64,000 nucleotides of DNA from Brevundimonas vesicularis (GTDB taxonomy: Bacteria > Pseudomonadota > Alphaproteobacteria > Caulobacterales > Caulobacteraceae). Shown here one piece after another: positions 17,186 to 26,644 of this stretch (positions within the stretch are counted from its first letter, which is position 1; each line of letters begins with the position of its first letter). The notes under the pieces were generated by a model. That model saw nothing but the letters and a program-made list of their open reading frames with translations, made no database searches and was not told the DNA's origin. The DNA is taken from the NCBI RefSeq assembly GCF_027886425.1, contig NZ_CP115671.1, positions 992,001 through 1,056,000 of the forward strand, given 5' to 3'. Made by a program: the position numbers and the translations under genes.

Positions 17186-20100
17186 TTACTCCACCAACGG
17201 CCCCTGTCTCGGTTTCGCCAGCTCCCGCTGCCCGGCCGTCTTTCGGCTCAGGATGCGGCGGCCCCAGCCGGCGATGTCGTCGACGATGGTGAAGATGGCG
17301 GGGATGTAGAGCAGGGACAGGAAGGTCGACGAGATCAGTCCACCCAGCACGGCGATGGCCATGGGCGAGCGGAACTGGACGTCGGCGCCGACCCCAAGGG
17401 CGATGGGCACCATGCCGGCGCCCATGGCGAAGGTGGTCATCAGGATCGGCCGGGCGCGCTTGTGCGCCGCGTCCATGATGGCCTCGTGGCGCGGCATGCC
17501 CTCTCGCTCGGCCATGATGACATAATCCACCAGCAGGATGGAATTCTTGGCCGCGATCCCCATCAGCATCAGCACCCCGATCAGGGCCGACATGGAGAAG
17601 TTGGCGCCGCCGATAGCCAGGGCGATGAAGGCGCCGCCGATGGCCAGAGGCAGGGCCGCCATGATGGTGATCGGATAGGCGAAGCTTTTGAACAGCAGCG
17701 TCAGAACCGCATACATCAGCAGAATGCCAGAGGCGAAGGCGATGGCGAAGCCGGTCAGCATCTCCTGAATGAACTCGGCGTCGCCCGCCGGCACCTGGCG
17801 CACGCCGGCGGGCAGGTTCTTGACCGAGGGCAGGCGGTTGACCGCCGCGCCCGCCGCACCGGTGGTGATGCCGTCCAACTCGGCGCTGATCGAGGCGATA
17901 CGCGACCGATCCTGGCGGGTGACGGTGGCGGGACCGGCGCCGAACTGGATATCGGCGACGGCGCTGAGTGGGACAGAGGTTCCGCCCGTCGCCGGCACGC
18001 GCAGGTTCTCCAGCACGGTCAGATCCTCGCGCGCATCTGCGGTCAGTTGCAGGCGGATCGGGATCTGGCGGTCGCCGAGATTGTACTTGGGCAGGTTCTG
18101 ATCCACGTCGCCGATGGTGGCGACCCGCACGGCTTGAGAGATGGCGCCCGCCGAAACGCCGACCAGGGCCGCCTCGTCGGGACGTGGCGTGACCAGAATT
18201 TCGGGTCGGGCGATGGCGGCCGAGTTGACGACGTTGGCCAGGCCGGGGACGCCGCGCATCTCTTCCTCGACCTTTCTAGCCGCTGCGTTCAGGGCGTCGG
18301 GATTATCGCTGAGGATCGAGAAGGTGTAGCTGGTGCCATCGCCGGGACCGCCGCCCTGCTGGGCGATGCCCGCACGGATGCGGGCGCCGGGGATCTGTTT
18401 CAGCTCGTCCACCATGGCGCGGGCGAAGGCCTGCTGGCTCAGTTCGCGGTCGCCCTTGGGGACCATGTCGGCATAGACATTGGCCTGGGTCACGTCCTGA
18501 CCGCCGATGGCGGCATAGACCGAGATCACCTCGGGGCGGGCCTCCAGCCGCTTTGTGACCTGCCGAACCACGGCGTCGGTCTGGGCCAGCGTCGCGCCAG
18601 GCGGCAGTTCGACCTGGAAGGCGGCGCGGGCGGTATCGCCGGGCGACATGAATTCGAACGACATCTTGGCGATGACGGCCGTGGCGATGGAGCCAAACAG
18701 AAACAGCACGCCGAGGATCAAGACTTTCCACCGGTTGCCCAGCGACCAGCGTAGCGCCTTCAGATAACCGCCCATCCAGAACGGATCGCGATCCTCATGG
18801 TTGGCGTGCTTGAGGATGTAGGCCGCCATCAGCGGCGTCAGGGTGCGCGCCACCAGCAGCGAGAAGGCGACGGAGACGCAGGCGGCCAGCGCGAAGGCCT
18901 TGAAGAACTGCCCGATGATGCCGGGCATGAAGCCGACGGGCGCGAAGACGGCGATGATGGTGGCGGTGGTGGCCACGACCGCCAGACCGATCTCGTCGGC
19001 CGCCTCCAGCGAGGCGCTGTAGGGCGGTTTTCCGTCGCGCATGTGGCGCACGATATTCTCGATCTCCACGATCGCATCGTCGACCAGGATGCCGATCGTC
19101 AGCGACAGGGCCAGAAGGGTCACCACGTTCAGCGACTGGTCCAGCGGGCCCAGGATGGCGAAGGTCGGGATCAGCGACATCGGCATGGCAATGGCCGCGA
19201 TGAAGGTCGCCCGCCAGTCGCGCAGGAAGATGAAGACGATGATGACCGCCAGCACGGCGCCCAGCAGCAGGGCCTCCAGCGAGGCCAGATAGGATTCCTC
19301 GATCTGTTCGACGCTGGCGGTGACCTGCTGGATCGTCAGTTCGGGGTGGGCGTCGTCAAGCTTCTTGACCTCCTCGCGGACCTTTTCGGCGACCTTGACC
19401 TCGGACGCGGTGCGCGACCGCAGGAAGTTGAAGGTCACAGCCTCCTGGCCGTTGTAGCGGGCCAGGCGGCGCGGCTCGCTCCACTTGTCCTCGACCGTGC
19501 CCAGGTTATCGAGGCGGATGGTCTTGCCGTCGCCCAGGGGGACCAGGGTGTCGCGAAGCTGCGCCACCGAGGTCGCGGCTCCGAGGGTGCGCACGGCCCT
19601 CTCGGAGCCTGCGATGGTGACCCGGCCGCCCGGCAGATTGTTGTTGACGTTGTTCAGCGCCTGGCTGACCTCGGCGGCGGTGACGCCGTATGCGGCCAGG
19701 CGTTGCGGATCCAGCTCGACGCGGATCTCGCGGTCCACCCCGCCCGAGCGGTTGACTTCTCCCACGCCGCCCAGAGCCAGCAAGCTGCGGCTGACCTCGT
19801 TGTCGATGAACCAGCTGATCTCTTCCGGCGTCATGGTGGGCGAGCGGACCACATAGGTGATCAGGGCGTCGCCGGTGATGTCGATTCGCTGGACCGCCGG
19901 CTCCTGCATGTCCTGGGGCAGGGACGCGCGCAGGCCGGTCATGGCGTTGCGCACGTCGTTGGTGGCGCGGTCGGTGTCGGTGCCCAGCTCGAACTCGATC
20001 GTCGTGGTCGAGACGCCGTCGGTGATGTTGGACGTGATGTGGCGCACGCCCGACAGGCCGGCCAGCGAATCCTCGATCAGGCGTGTGACTTGGACCTCCA

Positions 20101-20278
20101 TCTCCGCCGGGGCCGAGCCGGGGCGGGCGGCCGTGACGGCGACCAGTGGAAAGTCGATGTCGGGGTTCTGATTGATCCGCATGCCCATGAAGCCGACCAC
20201 GCCGCCTAGCGTCAGCAGCAGGAACAGCAGGATGATCGGGATCGGGTTCTTGATCGCCCAGGACGACATCTGGTTCAT
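17186..20278 (-). CDS. RND (HAE1/AcrB-type) multidrug efflux permease
   Basis: This 1030-residue inner-membrane pump subunit has 12 TM segments with two large periplasmic loops after TM1 and TM7. Landmarks are the N-terminal NPIPIILLFLLLTLGGVVGF, the proton-relay region ILVDDAIVEIENIVRHM in TM4 (paired Asp), GRPILMTTFAMGAGMVPIALG, and an internal duplication of the two halves. It exports drugs or other hydrophobic compounds together with the periplasmic adaptor encoded just upstream (gap 11 bp). No outer-membrane TolC-like gene and no TetR regulator is adjacent, so the outer-membrane channel must be encoded elsewhere. Confidence 0.95.
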   Translation of the reverse strand: MNQMSSWAIKNPIPIILLFLLLTLGGVVGFMGMRINQNPDIDFPLVAVTAARPGSAPAEMEVQVTRLIEDSLAGLSGVRHITSNITDGVSTTTIEFELGTDTDRATNDVRNAMTGLRASLPQDMQEPAVQRIDITGDALITYVVRSPTMTPEEISWFIDNEVSRSLLALGGVGEVNRSGGVDREIRVELDPQRLAAYGVTAAEVSQALNNVNNNLPGGRVTIAGSERAVRTLGAATSVAQLRDTLVPLGDGKTIRLDNLGTVEDKWSEPRRLARYNGQEAVTFNFLRSRTASEVKVAEKVREEVKKLDDAHPELTIQQVTASVEQIEESYLASLEALLLGAVLAVIIVFIFLRDWRATFIAAIAMPMSLIPTFAILGPLDQSLNVVTLLALSLTIGILVDDAIVEIENIVRHMRDGKPPYSASLEAADEIGLAVVATTATIIAVFAPVGFMPGIIGQFFKAFALAACVSVAFSLLVARTLTPLMAAYILKHANHEDRDPFWMGGYLKALRWSLGNRWKVLILGVLFLFGSIATAVIAKMSFEFMSPGDTARAAFQVELPPGATLAQTDAVVRQVTKRLEARPEVISVYAAIGGQDVTQANVYADMVPKGDRELSQQAFARAMVDELKQIPGARIRAGIAQQGGGPGDGTSYTFSILSDNPDALNAAARKVEEEMRGVPGLANVVNSAAIARPEILVTPRPDEAALVGVSAGAISQAVRVATIGDVDQNLPKYNLGDRQIPIRLQLTADAREDLTVLENLRVPATGGTSVPLSAVADIQFGAGPATVTRQDRSRIASISAELDGITTGAAGAAVNRLPSVKNLPAGVRQVPAGDAEFIQEMLTGFAIAFASGILLMYAVLTLLFKSFAYPITIMAALPLAIGGAFIALAIGGANFSMSALIGVLMLMGIAAKNSILLVDYVIMAEREGMPRHEAIMDAAHKRARPILMTTFAMGAGMVPIALGVGADVQFRSPMAIAVLGGLISSTFLSLLYIPAIFTIVDDIAGWGRRILSRKTAGQRELAKPRQGPLVE

Positions 20279-20289
20279 GGTCGTCGGTC

Positions 20290-21423
20290 CTACTTGGTCG
20301 CAGGCTGAGCGGCCGGGGCGGGCGCATTGCCGACCGCCTGGGCCACGTTGACGCGGTCGCCTTCGTTCAGGAAGCCGGCGCCGTCCACCGCGACGCGGGC
20401 GCCGACATCGACGCCGCTGACCGCCGTCTGGGCCTCGGTGCGCGACAGGACGGTCACGGGCTGGAAGTGGACGGTGCTGTCGCCGCGGACCACGAAGACG
20501 CCGGGCTTGTTGTCGCGATACAGGACCGCGCCGGTCGGCACGGTCGTCGCCGGCTGATCGCCGACGGCGATGTCGGCGCGGGCGAACATGCCGGGCCGCA
20601 GCTGGGCGCCGGGCGCCAGGGAAATGCGGGCCAGGCCGAGGCGGGTGGTGGCGTTGACCTCGGGCGTGACGATGCGGACCGAGCCGGTGGTCTGGCCGGC
20701 CTCGCTGGAGGTCACGATCGCGGACTGTCCGGCACGGACCAGGGACAGTTCGGTTTCCGGCACCTGGGCGTCCAGTTCCAGCCGGCCGTCGCGAACCATG
20801 CGGAACAGCTCGGTCCCGGCGGCGATGATCTGGCCCTTGGTGACGCTGCGGCTGATGATCATCCCGCCGACGGGCGCGCGGATGGTCGCCTGCGACAACT
20901 GGGTCTGGGTCTGGCTGAGGGCCGCGCGGGCGGCGGCCAGATTGGCGTTCGAGCTGCGCTGGTTCGCCAGGGCCGTATCCAGCGACGCCTGGCTGAGGAA
21001 GCCGCGCTCCTTCAGCTGCTGCGCGCGATCAAGCGCGGCGTTGTCGCGCGCCACATTGGCCTCGGCCAGCTGCACCTGGGCCTGCTGCTGGCGCAACTGG
21101 GCGCGCAGCAGGACGTCGTTCATCTGCACCAGCGGCTGGCCCTGACGGACGTAGGAGCCTTCGTCCACATAGACGGCGACGGCGGTCAGGCCGCCGGTCT
21201 CGGCCGCCACCGGCACCTCTTCCCAGGCGGAGACGGTGCCCGAGGCGGTGACGGTGCGGTCCAGGCTGGTCTGGGTCACGGTCGCGGCGCTGACGGTCTG
21301 GCGCGAGCCGCCTGCGGCCTTTTCGTCCTTCTTTTCCTCGCCATGTCCGCCGCAGCTGGCCAGCAGCAAGGCCGACAGGGCGACGGCGCCGAAGTTGAAA
21401 ACGGTTCGGGTCGTCTTGGACAC
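20290..21423 (-). CDS. RND periplasmic adaptor (membrane fusion) lipoprotein
   Basis: This protein has 377 residues. A lipoprotein signal (FGAVALSALLLASCGG, lipid-modified Cys near residue 21) is followed by a beta-barrel/lipoyl half (about 55-90), a coiled-coil hairpin (about 95-170; LRQQQAQVQLAEANVARDN and QRSSNANLAAARAALSQTQ), the second lipoyl half, and a C-terminal membrane-proximal domain (PTGAVLYRDNKPGVFVV). It links the RND permease to an outer-membrane channel. GTG 21423 is chosen because GAGGAAA sits 6 nt upstream; the frame continues to 21504 without a ribosome site. It is the first gene of a two-gene operon with the permease. Confidence 0.93.
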   Translation of the reverse strand: MSKTTRTVFNFGAVALSALLLASCGGHGEEKKDEKAAGGSRQTVSAATVTQTSLDRTVTASGTVSAWEEVPVAAETGGLTAVAVYVDEGSYVRQGQPLVQMNDVLLRAQLRQQQAQVQLAEANVARDNAALDRAQQLKERGFLSQASLDTALANQRSSNANLAAARAALSQTQTQLSQATIRAPVGGMIISRSVTKGQIIAAGTELFRMVRDGRLELDAQVPETELSLVRAGQSAIVTSSEAGQTTGSVRIVTPEVNATTRLGLARISLAPGAQLRPGMFARADIAVGDQPATTVPTGAVLYRDNKPGVFVVRGDSTVHFQPVTVLSRTEAQTAVSGVDVGARVAVDGAGFLNEGDRVNVAQAVGNAPAPAAQPATK

Positions 21424-21553
21424 GGGATTTCCTCGGTTGCAGGCGAAGCGGGTCGCCGGCTCGCGCCGGTTATCGGGAGGTTTGTTCCATACCGCGTCCG
21501 CCAAGCCTTCTCAAACGGCGAAAGGCTTTATTGCCAAGGCTTAATGTGACGCA

Positions 21554-21590
21554 GTTCGGGACCAGTTCGGCCGTGCGTCTGGTCCCGAAC
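21554..21590. promoter_or_regulatory. 12-bp perfect inverted repeat upstream of lepA
   Basis: GTTCGGGACCAG (21554-21565) and its exact complement CTGGTCCCGAAC (21579-21590) are separated by 13 bp. The repeat ends 26 bp before the lepA start and 130 bp from the divergent adaptor gene. It could be a leader hairpin of lepA or an operator serving the efflux operon. Confidence 0.55.
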
Positions 21591-21615
21591 CCTTACGCGT
21601 GATAGGGGCGCGCGG

Positions 21616-23424
<1,809 letters not shown>

Positions 23425-23434
23425 TCCCGCGCTG

Positions 23435-23469
23435 GACCTCTCCGTCCCCGCCGGGGGAAGGGAGAGGTC
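23435..23469. repeat. GC-rich hairpin between lepA and the SDR gene
   Basis: The arms GACCTCTCC...CCCC and GGGG...GGAGAGGTC pair over about 14 bp with one bulge, 11 nt after the lepA stop. There is no clear T-tract. It probably ends both convergent transcripts, or is a member of the CTCCC/GGGAG palindromic class seen elsewhere in the window. Confidence 0.5.
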
Positions 23470-23482
23470 TTGGTGCGCGGCC

Positions 23483-24235
23483 TCAGTGCGCGCCGTTCAA
23501 CTGCTCGAACACCGCGTCGTAGCCATTCGCTTCCGCGAACCGCAGCGGCTTGACCCGTTCGACCAGGATTTCGCCGCGCGGGGTCTCGCCGCGTTCGATC
23601 AGGCCGATCACTTCGTCCGTATAGTCGGCCAGCGGCATGGAGGCGGGGTTTTCCGCATGGCCTGGCATTATGTCGGTGGCGACGCCGGGCGGGGCCAACT
23701 CCAGCACCTCGACCGCGGTGTCCGCCAGTTGATGCCGCAGGGATTGGCTCCACGAATGCAACGCCGCCTTGGTCGCATTGTAGGTCGGCGTCGCCGTCAG
23801 CGGGACGAAGGCTAGGCCCGAGGTCACCGTCATCACCGTCGCCTTCGGCTGGGCCGTCAGATGCGGCAGCAGAGCGGCTGTCAGGCGGATCGGCCCCAAC
23901 AGATTGGTGGCGATGATCGTCTCCAAGACGGCCAGGTCGAACGGCTGGGCCTTCAAGTCCTCTGCCTTCATGATGCCGGCGTTCAGAATGACGACGTTCA
24001 GGGCGGGGTGGTCCTTGACGACTTGGGCGCCGAAGGCGGCGACGGCCGCAGCGTCCTCCATGTCCAGCGTCGCCCAGGCCATGCCGGGATTGGCGGCCGC
24101 CGTCTCTTTCAGCACGCTTTCGCGGCGGCCGGTGATGATGATCTGATTGCCGCGCGCGTGCAGCGCCTCGGCGAGGGCGCGGCCGATGCCCGTCCCGCCG
24201 CCGGTGATCAGTATGGTGTTGCCGGTGATGTTCAT
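23483..24235 (-). CDS. Short-chain dehydrogenase/reductase (DltE-like)
   Basis: This 250-residue NAD(P)-dependent oxidoreductase of the classical SDR family has cofactor motif TGGGTGIG (11-18), structural NAG (85-87), catalytic Ser139 and Y152-NAT-K156. The substrate is unknown; the closest look is to DltE/YciK-like oxidoreductases. The start at 24235 follows GAGGAGA; the longer frame to 24292 runs into the promoter. It is divergent from an HxlR-type regulator across about 110 bp with a perfect inverted repeat, so the pair looks like a redox- or aldehyde-responsive unit in which the regulator controls this gene. Confidence 0.9.
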   Translation of the reverse strand: MNITGNTILITGGGTGIGRALAEALHARGNQIIITGRRESVLKETAAANPGMAWATLDMEDAAAVAAFGAQVVKDHPALNVVILNAGIMKAEDLKAQPFDLAVLETIIATNLLGPIRLTAALLPHLTAQPKATVMTVTSGLAFVPLTATPTYNATKAALHSWSQSLRHQLADTAVEVLELAPPGVATDIMPGHAENPASMPLADYTDEVIGLIERGETPRGEILVERVKPLRFAEANGYDAVFEQLNGAH

Positions 24236-24296
24236 GATCGTCTCCTCGGGATGCGTCAGCGATGAAAGCGAGGTATGACGTTCACTCTCCAACCGA

Positions 24297-24323
24297 AAGT
24301 AGGCACTTAAAACCGCCCTACTT
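24297..24323. promoter_or_regulatory. Candidate HxlR operator
   Basis: AAGTAGG (24297-24303) and CCTACTT (24317-24323) form a perfect 7-bp inverted repeat centred at 24310. It lies in the divergent SDR/HxlR intergenic region, 16 bp before the regulator start. Size and placement suit a winged-helix dimer that regulates both genes. Confidence 0.55.
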
Positions 24324-24338
24324 ACTGTCCGGAAAGAA

Positions 24339-24749
24339 ATGGCTATGACGGCGCTTCCGCCTGCAAGAATTGGTCATCCCGAGACCGGCGAGGTCGCCGA
24401 TCCGCGCGTGGAGGCCTTGGTCAACGACGTGATCGGCCGCGTCGCCGACAAATGGACCATGCTGATCCTGGAGGTTCTGGCCGAGCACGGCGAGACACGT
24501 TTCACCCGCGTCGGCGAACTGGTCGGGGGCATCAGCCAGAAGATGCTGACCCAGACCCTGCGCCAGATGGAGCGCGACGGCTTGGTGATCCGCACCGTCC
24601 ACCCCATCATCCCGCCCAAGGTCGAATACCGCCTGACCGACCTGGGCTTCACACTGGCCGAAGCCTTTTGCGGCGTCTGGATGTGGGCCGAAAAAAACAT
24701 CGACCGCATCGAGGAGGCGCGCGCGGCGTTTGATGGGCGAGATAAATAA
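24339..24749 (+). CDS. HxlR-family transcriptional regulator
   Basis: This is a 136-residue winged-helix DNA-binding protein. DVIGRVADKWTMLILEVL opens the HxlR domain, GISQKMLTQTLRQMERDGLV is the recognition helix and turn, and EYRLTDLGFTLAEAF is the wing. Many HxlR proteins sense reactive aldehydes, quinones or disulfide stress through a conserved Cys near the N-terminus. No Cys precedes the HTH here, so a classical YodB-type switch is not evident. A second ATG at 24345 has better spacing from GGAAAG and may be the true start (134 residues). It probably controls the divergent SDR gene. Confidence 0.9.
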   Translation: MAMTALPPARIGHPETGEVADPRVEALVNDVIGRVADKWTMLILEVLAEHGETRFTRVGELVGGISQKMLTQTLRQMERDGLVIRTVHPIIPPKVEYRLTDLGFTLAEAFCGVWMWAEKNIDRIEEARAAFDGRDK

Positions 24750-24775
24750 TCCCGCTCAAATCAGAGCGCCGGGAA

Positions 24776-25105
24776 TCAAGCCTGCACCGTCTCCGTGATG
24801 AAGTGCCGCCCCTGCTTGTCCTCGATCTCGACCACCCACAGGTCCGGGTCATACCCGCGCTGGCGGGCGATATAGGCGTCCAGTTCGCTTTCGCTGTCGG
24901 ATGTGACGGGCTGGATCCACAGGCGGTCGCCGTCGGTTCCGAAGGCTTCGCTGAACAGGCGGGCGGTGCGGGTGGAGGTGTCGTAGGCCTTGACGATGAC
25001 CGAGCCGGCGCGGGCGTCGCCTTTCTTGACCACGGTCGCATAGGCGCCCTCGATCTGGGCGCGGCGGATCAGGGCGCTGACCCACAGCTCGCTGGAAAGA
25101 AGCAA
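24776..25105 (-). CDS. DUF1491 family protein
   Basis: This 109-residue soluble protein shows the DUF1491 pattern: ELWVSALIRRAQIEGAYATVVKKGDARAGSVIVK at the N-terminus and YDPDLWVVEIEDKQGRHF at the C-terminus. The family is small, alphaproteobacterial and of unknown function. The length is normal for the family. It is divergent from the next, exported hypothetical gene. Confidence 0.85.
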   Translation of the reverse strand: MLLSSELWVSALIRRAQIEGAYATVVKKGDARAGSVIVKAYDTSTRTARLFSEAFGTDGDRLWIQPVTSDSESELDAYIARQRGYDPDLWVVEIEDKQGRHFITETVQA

Positions 25106-25160
25106 TTCGCTAACCCTGCTCGAACACGGAACCCCAACCCTGGCGCGCTAGGGTCGGGGC

Positions 25161-26021
25161 ATGAGGATAGGCCTTTCCCCCCGGCAAGCCAGAGGTTTCC
25201 TGTCGGCCGTGCTGATCGCCGCGACGCCCGTCGCAGCCTTCGCCGCGCCGCAGGACCGCTTCTATGAGCGCAGCTTCGTGCTGGCCGCCAACGACCGCTG
25301 CGGCCTGTTCGAGCCGCAGCTGACCGCCGCCTTGACGGCCGCCGCCTGGCAGGCGCGGGGCGCGGCCTTGCGCGCGGGATCCAACGACCGGCAACTGGCC
25401 GAGACGGCGCAGCGGGCGCGGGCGCGCGCGAACACGACGCCGTGCGGCTCGACCGATCTGAAGACGGTTCAGGGCCGGGTCCAGACCGCCTTTTCCGGCT
25501 GGTCGCGCACGACGCGGATGGAGTTTCCCGGCGATCGCCGAAAGTGGAGCGCGGATCGCGCGGCCTATGCGCGCCCGACCTGGCGGCTGATGCAGGCGAC
25601 CGTGACCGGCGCATCGCCCGTGCGGTTCGGCGTGGTGGGCGGCATGGACCGGCCGGATCAACTGGCCGCCGTCGTGTCCTGGCAGGGGCGCTCGCGGCCG
25701 ACCGGGGTGCGGGTGGTGATGCGCGATCACACGGTGGCGCCGCGTCCGTGGCTGTCGCACGACCTGCCGCCCGCCGCGCAACGCCGCGCCTTCTGGGCCG
25801 CCGGCGTGACAAACGCCGAACCGATGCTGTTGCCCGAAGGTCGCCCGGCCGGTCAGGCCTGGCTATTCCCCGCCGCCGCCGCCGACGCCCTGTCGGCCCT
25901 GGACCCGCGCGAGGTCTTCACCGTCGAGTTCCTGTTCCGCGACGGCAGCATCGCCCGCTCCACCTTCGAAGCCGGCGACTTCGCGGCGGGCCGCGCCTTC
26001 CTGGCGATGGGGCAGGTTTAG
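25161..26021 (+). CDS. Exported hypothetical protein
   Basis: This is a 286-residue protein with a signal peptide (RQARGFLSAVLIAATPVAAFAA). The mature part contains two Cys (in NDRCGLF and TPCGST), which could form a disulfide, and then a beta-rich C-terminal half (FGVVGGMD...VVSWQGRSRPTGVRVVMRD...VEFLFRDGSIARSTFEAGDF). No known domain is recognised. It is likely periplasmic. The start ATG 25161 has only a weak ribosome site (GGTCGGGGC). It is followed after 36 bp by a lipoprotein gene on the same strand. Confidence 0.75.
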   Translation: MRIGLSPRQARGFLSAVLIAATPVAAFAAPQDRFYERSFVLAANDRCGLFEPQLTAALTAAAWQARGAALRAGSNDRQLAETAQRARARANTTPCGSTDLKTVQGRVQTAFSGWSRTTRMEFPGDRRKWSADRAAYARPTWRLMQATVTGASPVRFGVVGGMDRPDQLAAVVSWQGRSRPTGVRVVMRDHTVAPRPWLSHDLPPAAQRRAFWAAGVTNAEPMLLPEGRPAGQAWLFPAAAADALSALDPREVFTVEFLFRDGSIARSTFEAGDFAAGRAFLAMGQV

Positions 26022-26057
26022 CCTCTTTGAGCAATTCTGCTGTTAGAAGGGGGCTCT

Positions 26058-26588
26058 GTGATCCAGGCTGTTTGGGCGGCCGTGGGCTTGGCCCTGATCG
26101 GCGGGTGTTCGAGTCCTCCGCAAGCTTCTGACGACGTGCGCAAAGTCGGTGGGCGCAGTTTCCGGGTGCCATCAAATGTCGTCGTCAATCCGACGCCCGA
26201 TTCATTGGCGTTCTATATGCGCGGTTCAGATTTCGGATTGCTGGATGAACATACGCGCGGCGAGCGCCTGTTCATCCAGATACAGAGCGACCGACAGCCT
26301 GACGTCGCCAGCGCCATCGTTGGACTGCGGCGGCATGGCGGTGTTCTCGGCCGCGAAGTCTACGGTGGGCTGACGCCAGTGTCCGGCGCTGGGGAAGACG
26401 CACACTACTTCATCCAGAACAGATACGGCGGCGCATCGATATTCTGTCCGGTCGATGGCTGGGAATGTCGTGCGCGCGTCCCCTATCGGGATCTCTCAAT
26501 CAGCATCCGGTTTCCGCAAGCGCGCCTATCCAGTTGGATGTCGGTGATAGACGGCGTCTTAACTAAGGTCGAAAGTTTAGAAGTCTGA
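26058..26588 (+). CDS. Hypothetical lipoprotein
   Basis: This 176-residue protein starts with GTG. The lipobox LIGGC (Cys near residue 17) follows a short hydrophobic signal. The mature part has no domain I recognise; it contains DFGLLDEHTRGERLFIQI and a pair of Cys in FCPVDGWECRAR. The base composition is somewhat AT-richer than that of its neighbours. No ribosome site is clear (AGAAGGGGGCTCT precedes the GTG). It is possibly cotranscribed with the upstream exported protein. Confidence 0.65.
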   Translation: MIQAVWAAVGLALIGGCSSPPQASDDVRKVGGRSFRVPSNVVVNPTPDSLAFYMRGSDFGLLDEHTRGERLFIQIQSDRQPDVASAIVGLRRHGGVLGREVYGGLTPVSGAGEDAHYFIQNRYGGASIFCPVDGWECRARVPYRDLSISIRFPQARLSSWMSVIDGVLTKVESLEV

Positions 26589-26644
26589 CGCCGGGTGCCA
26601 CTACACCTTCGTTCGTTATTCAAAACGGCGCTTCAGTGACGATA

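Noticed and set aside
17057..20209. Two long + strand frames (565 and 470 codons) opposite the RND permease
   Set aside because: Antisense to an unmistakable RND pump; His/Gln/Asp/Gly-rich composition and no family match.
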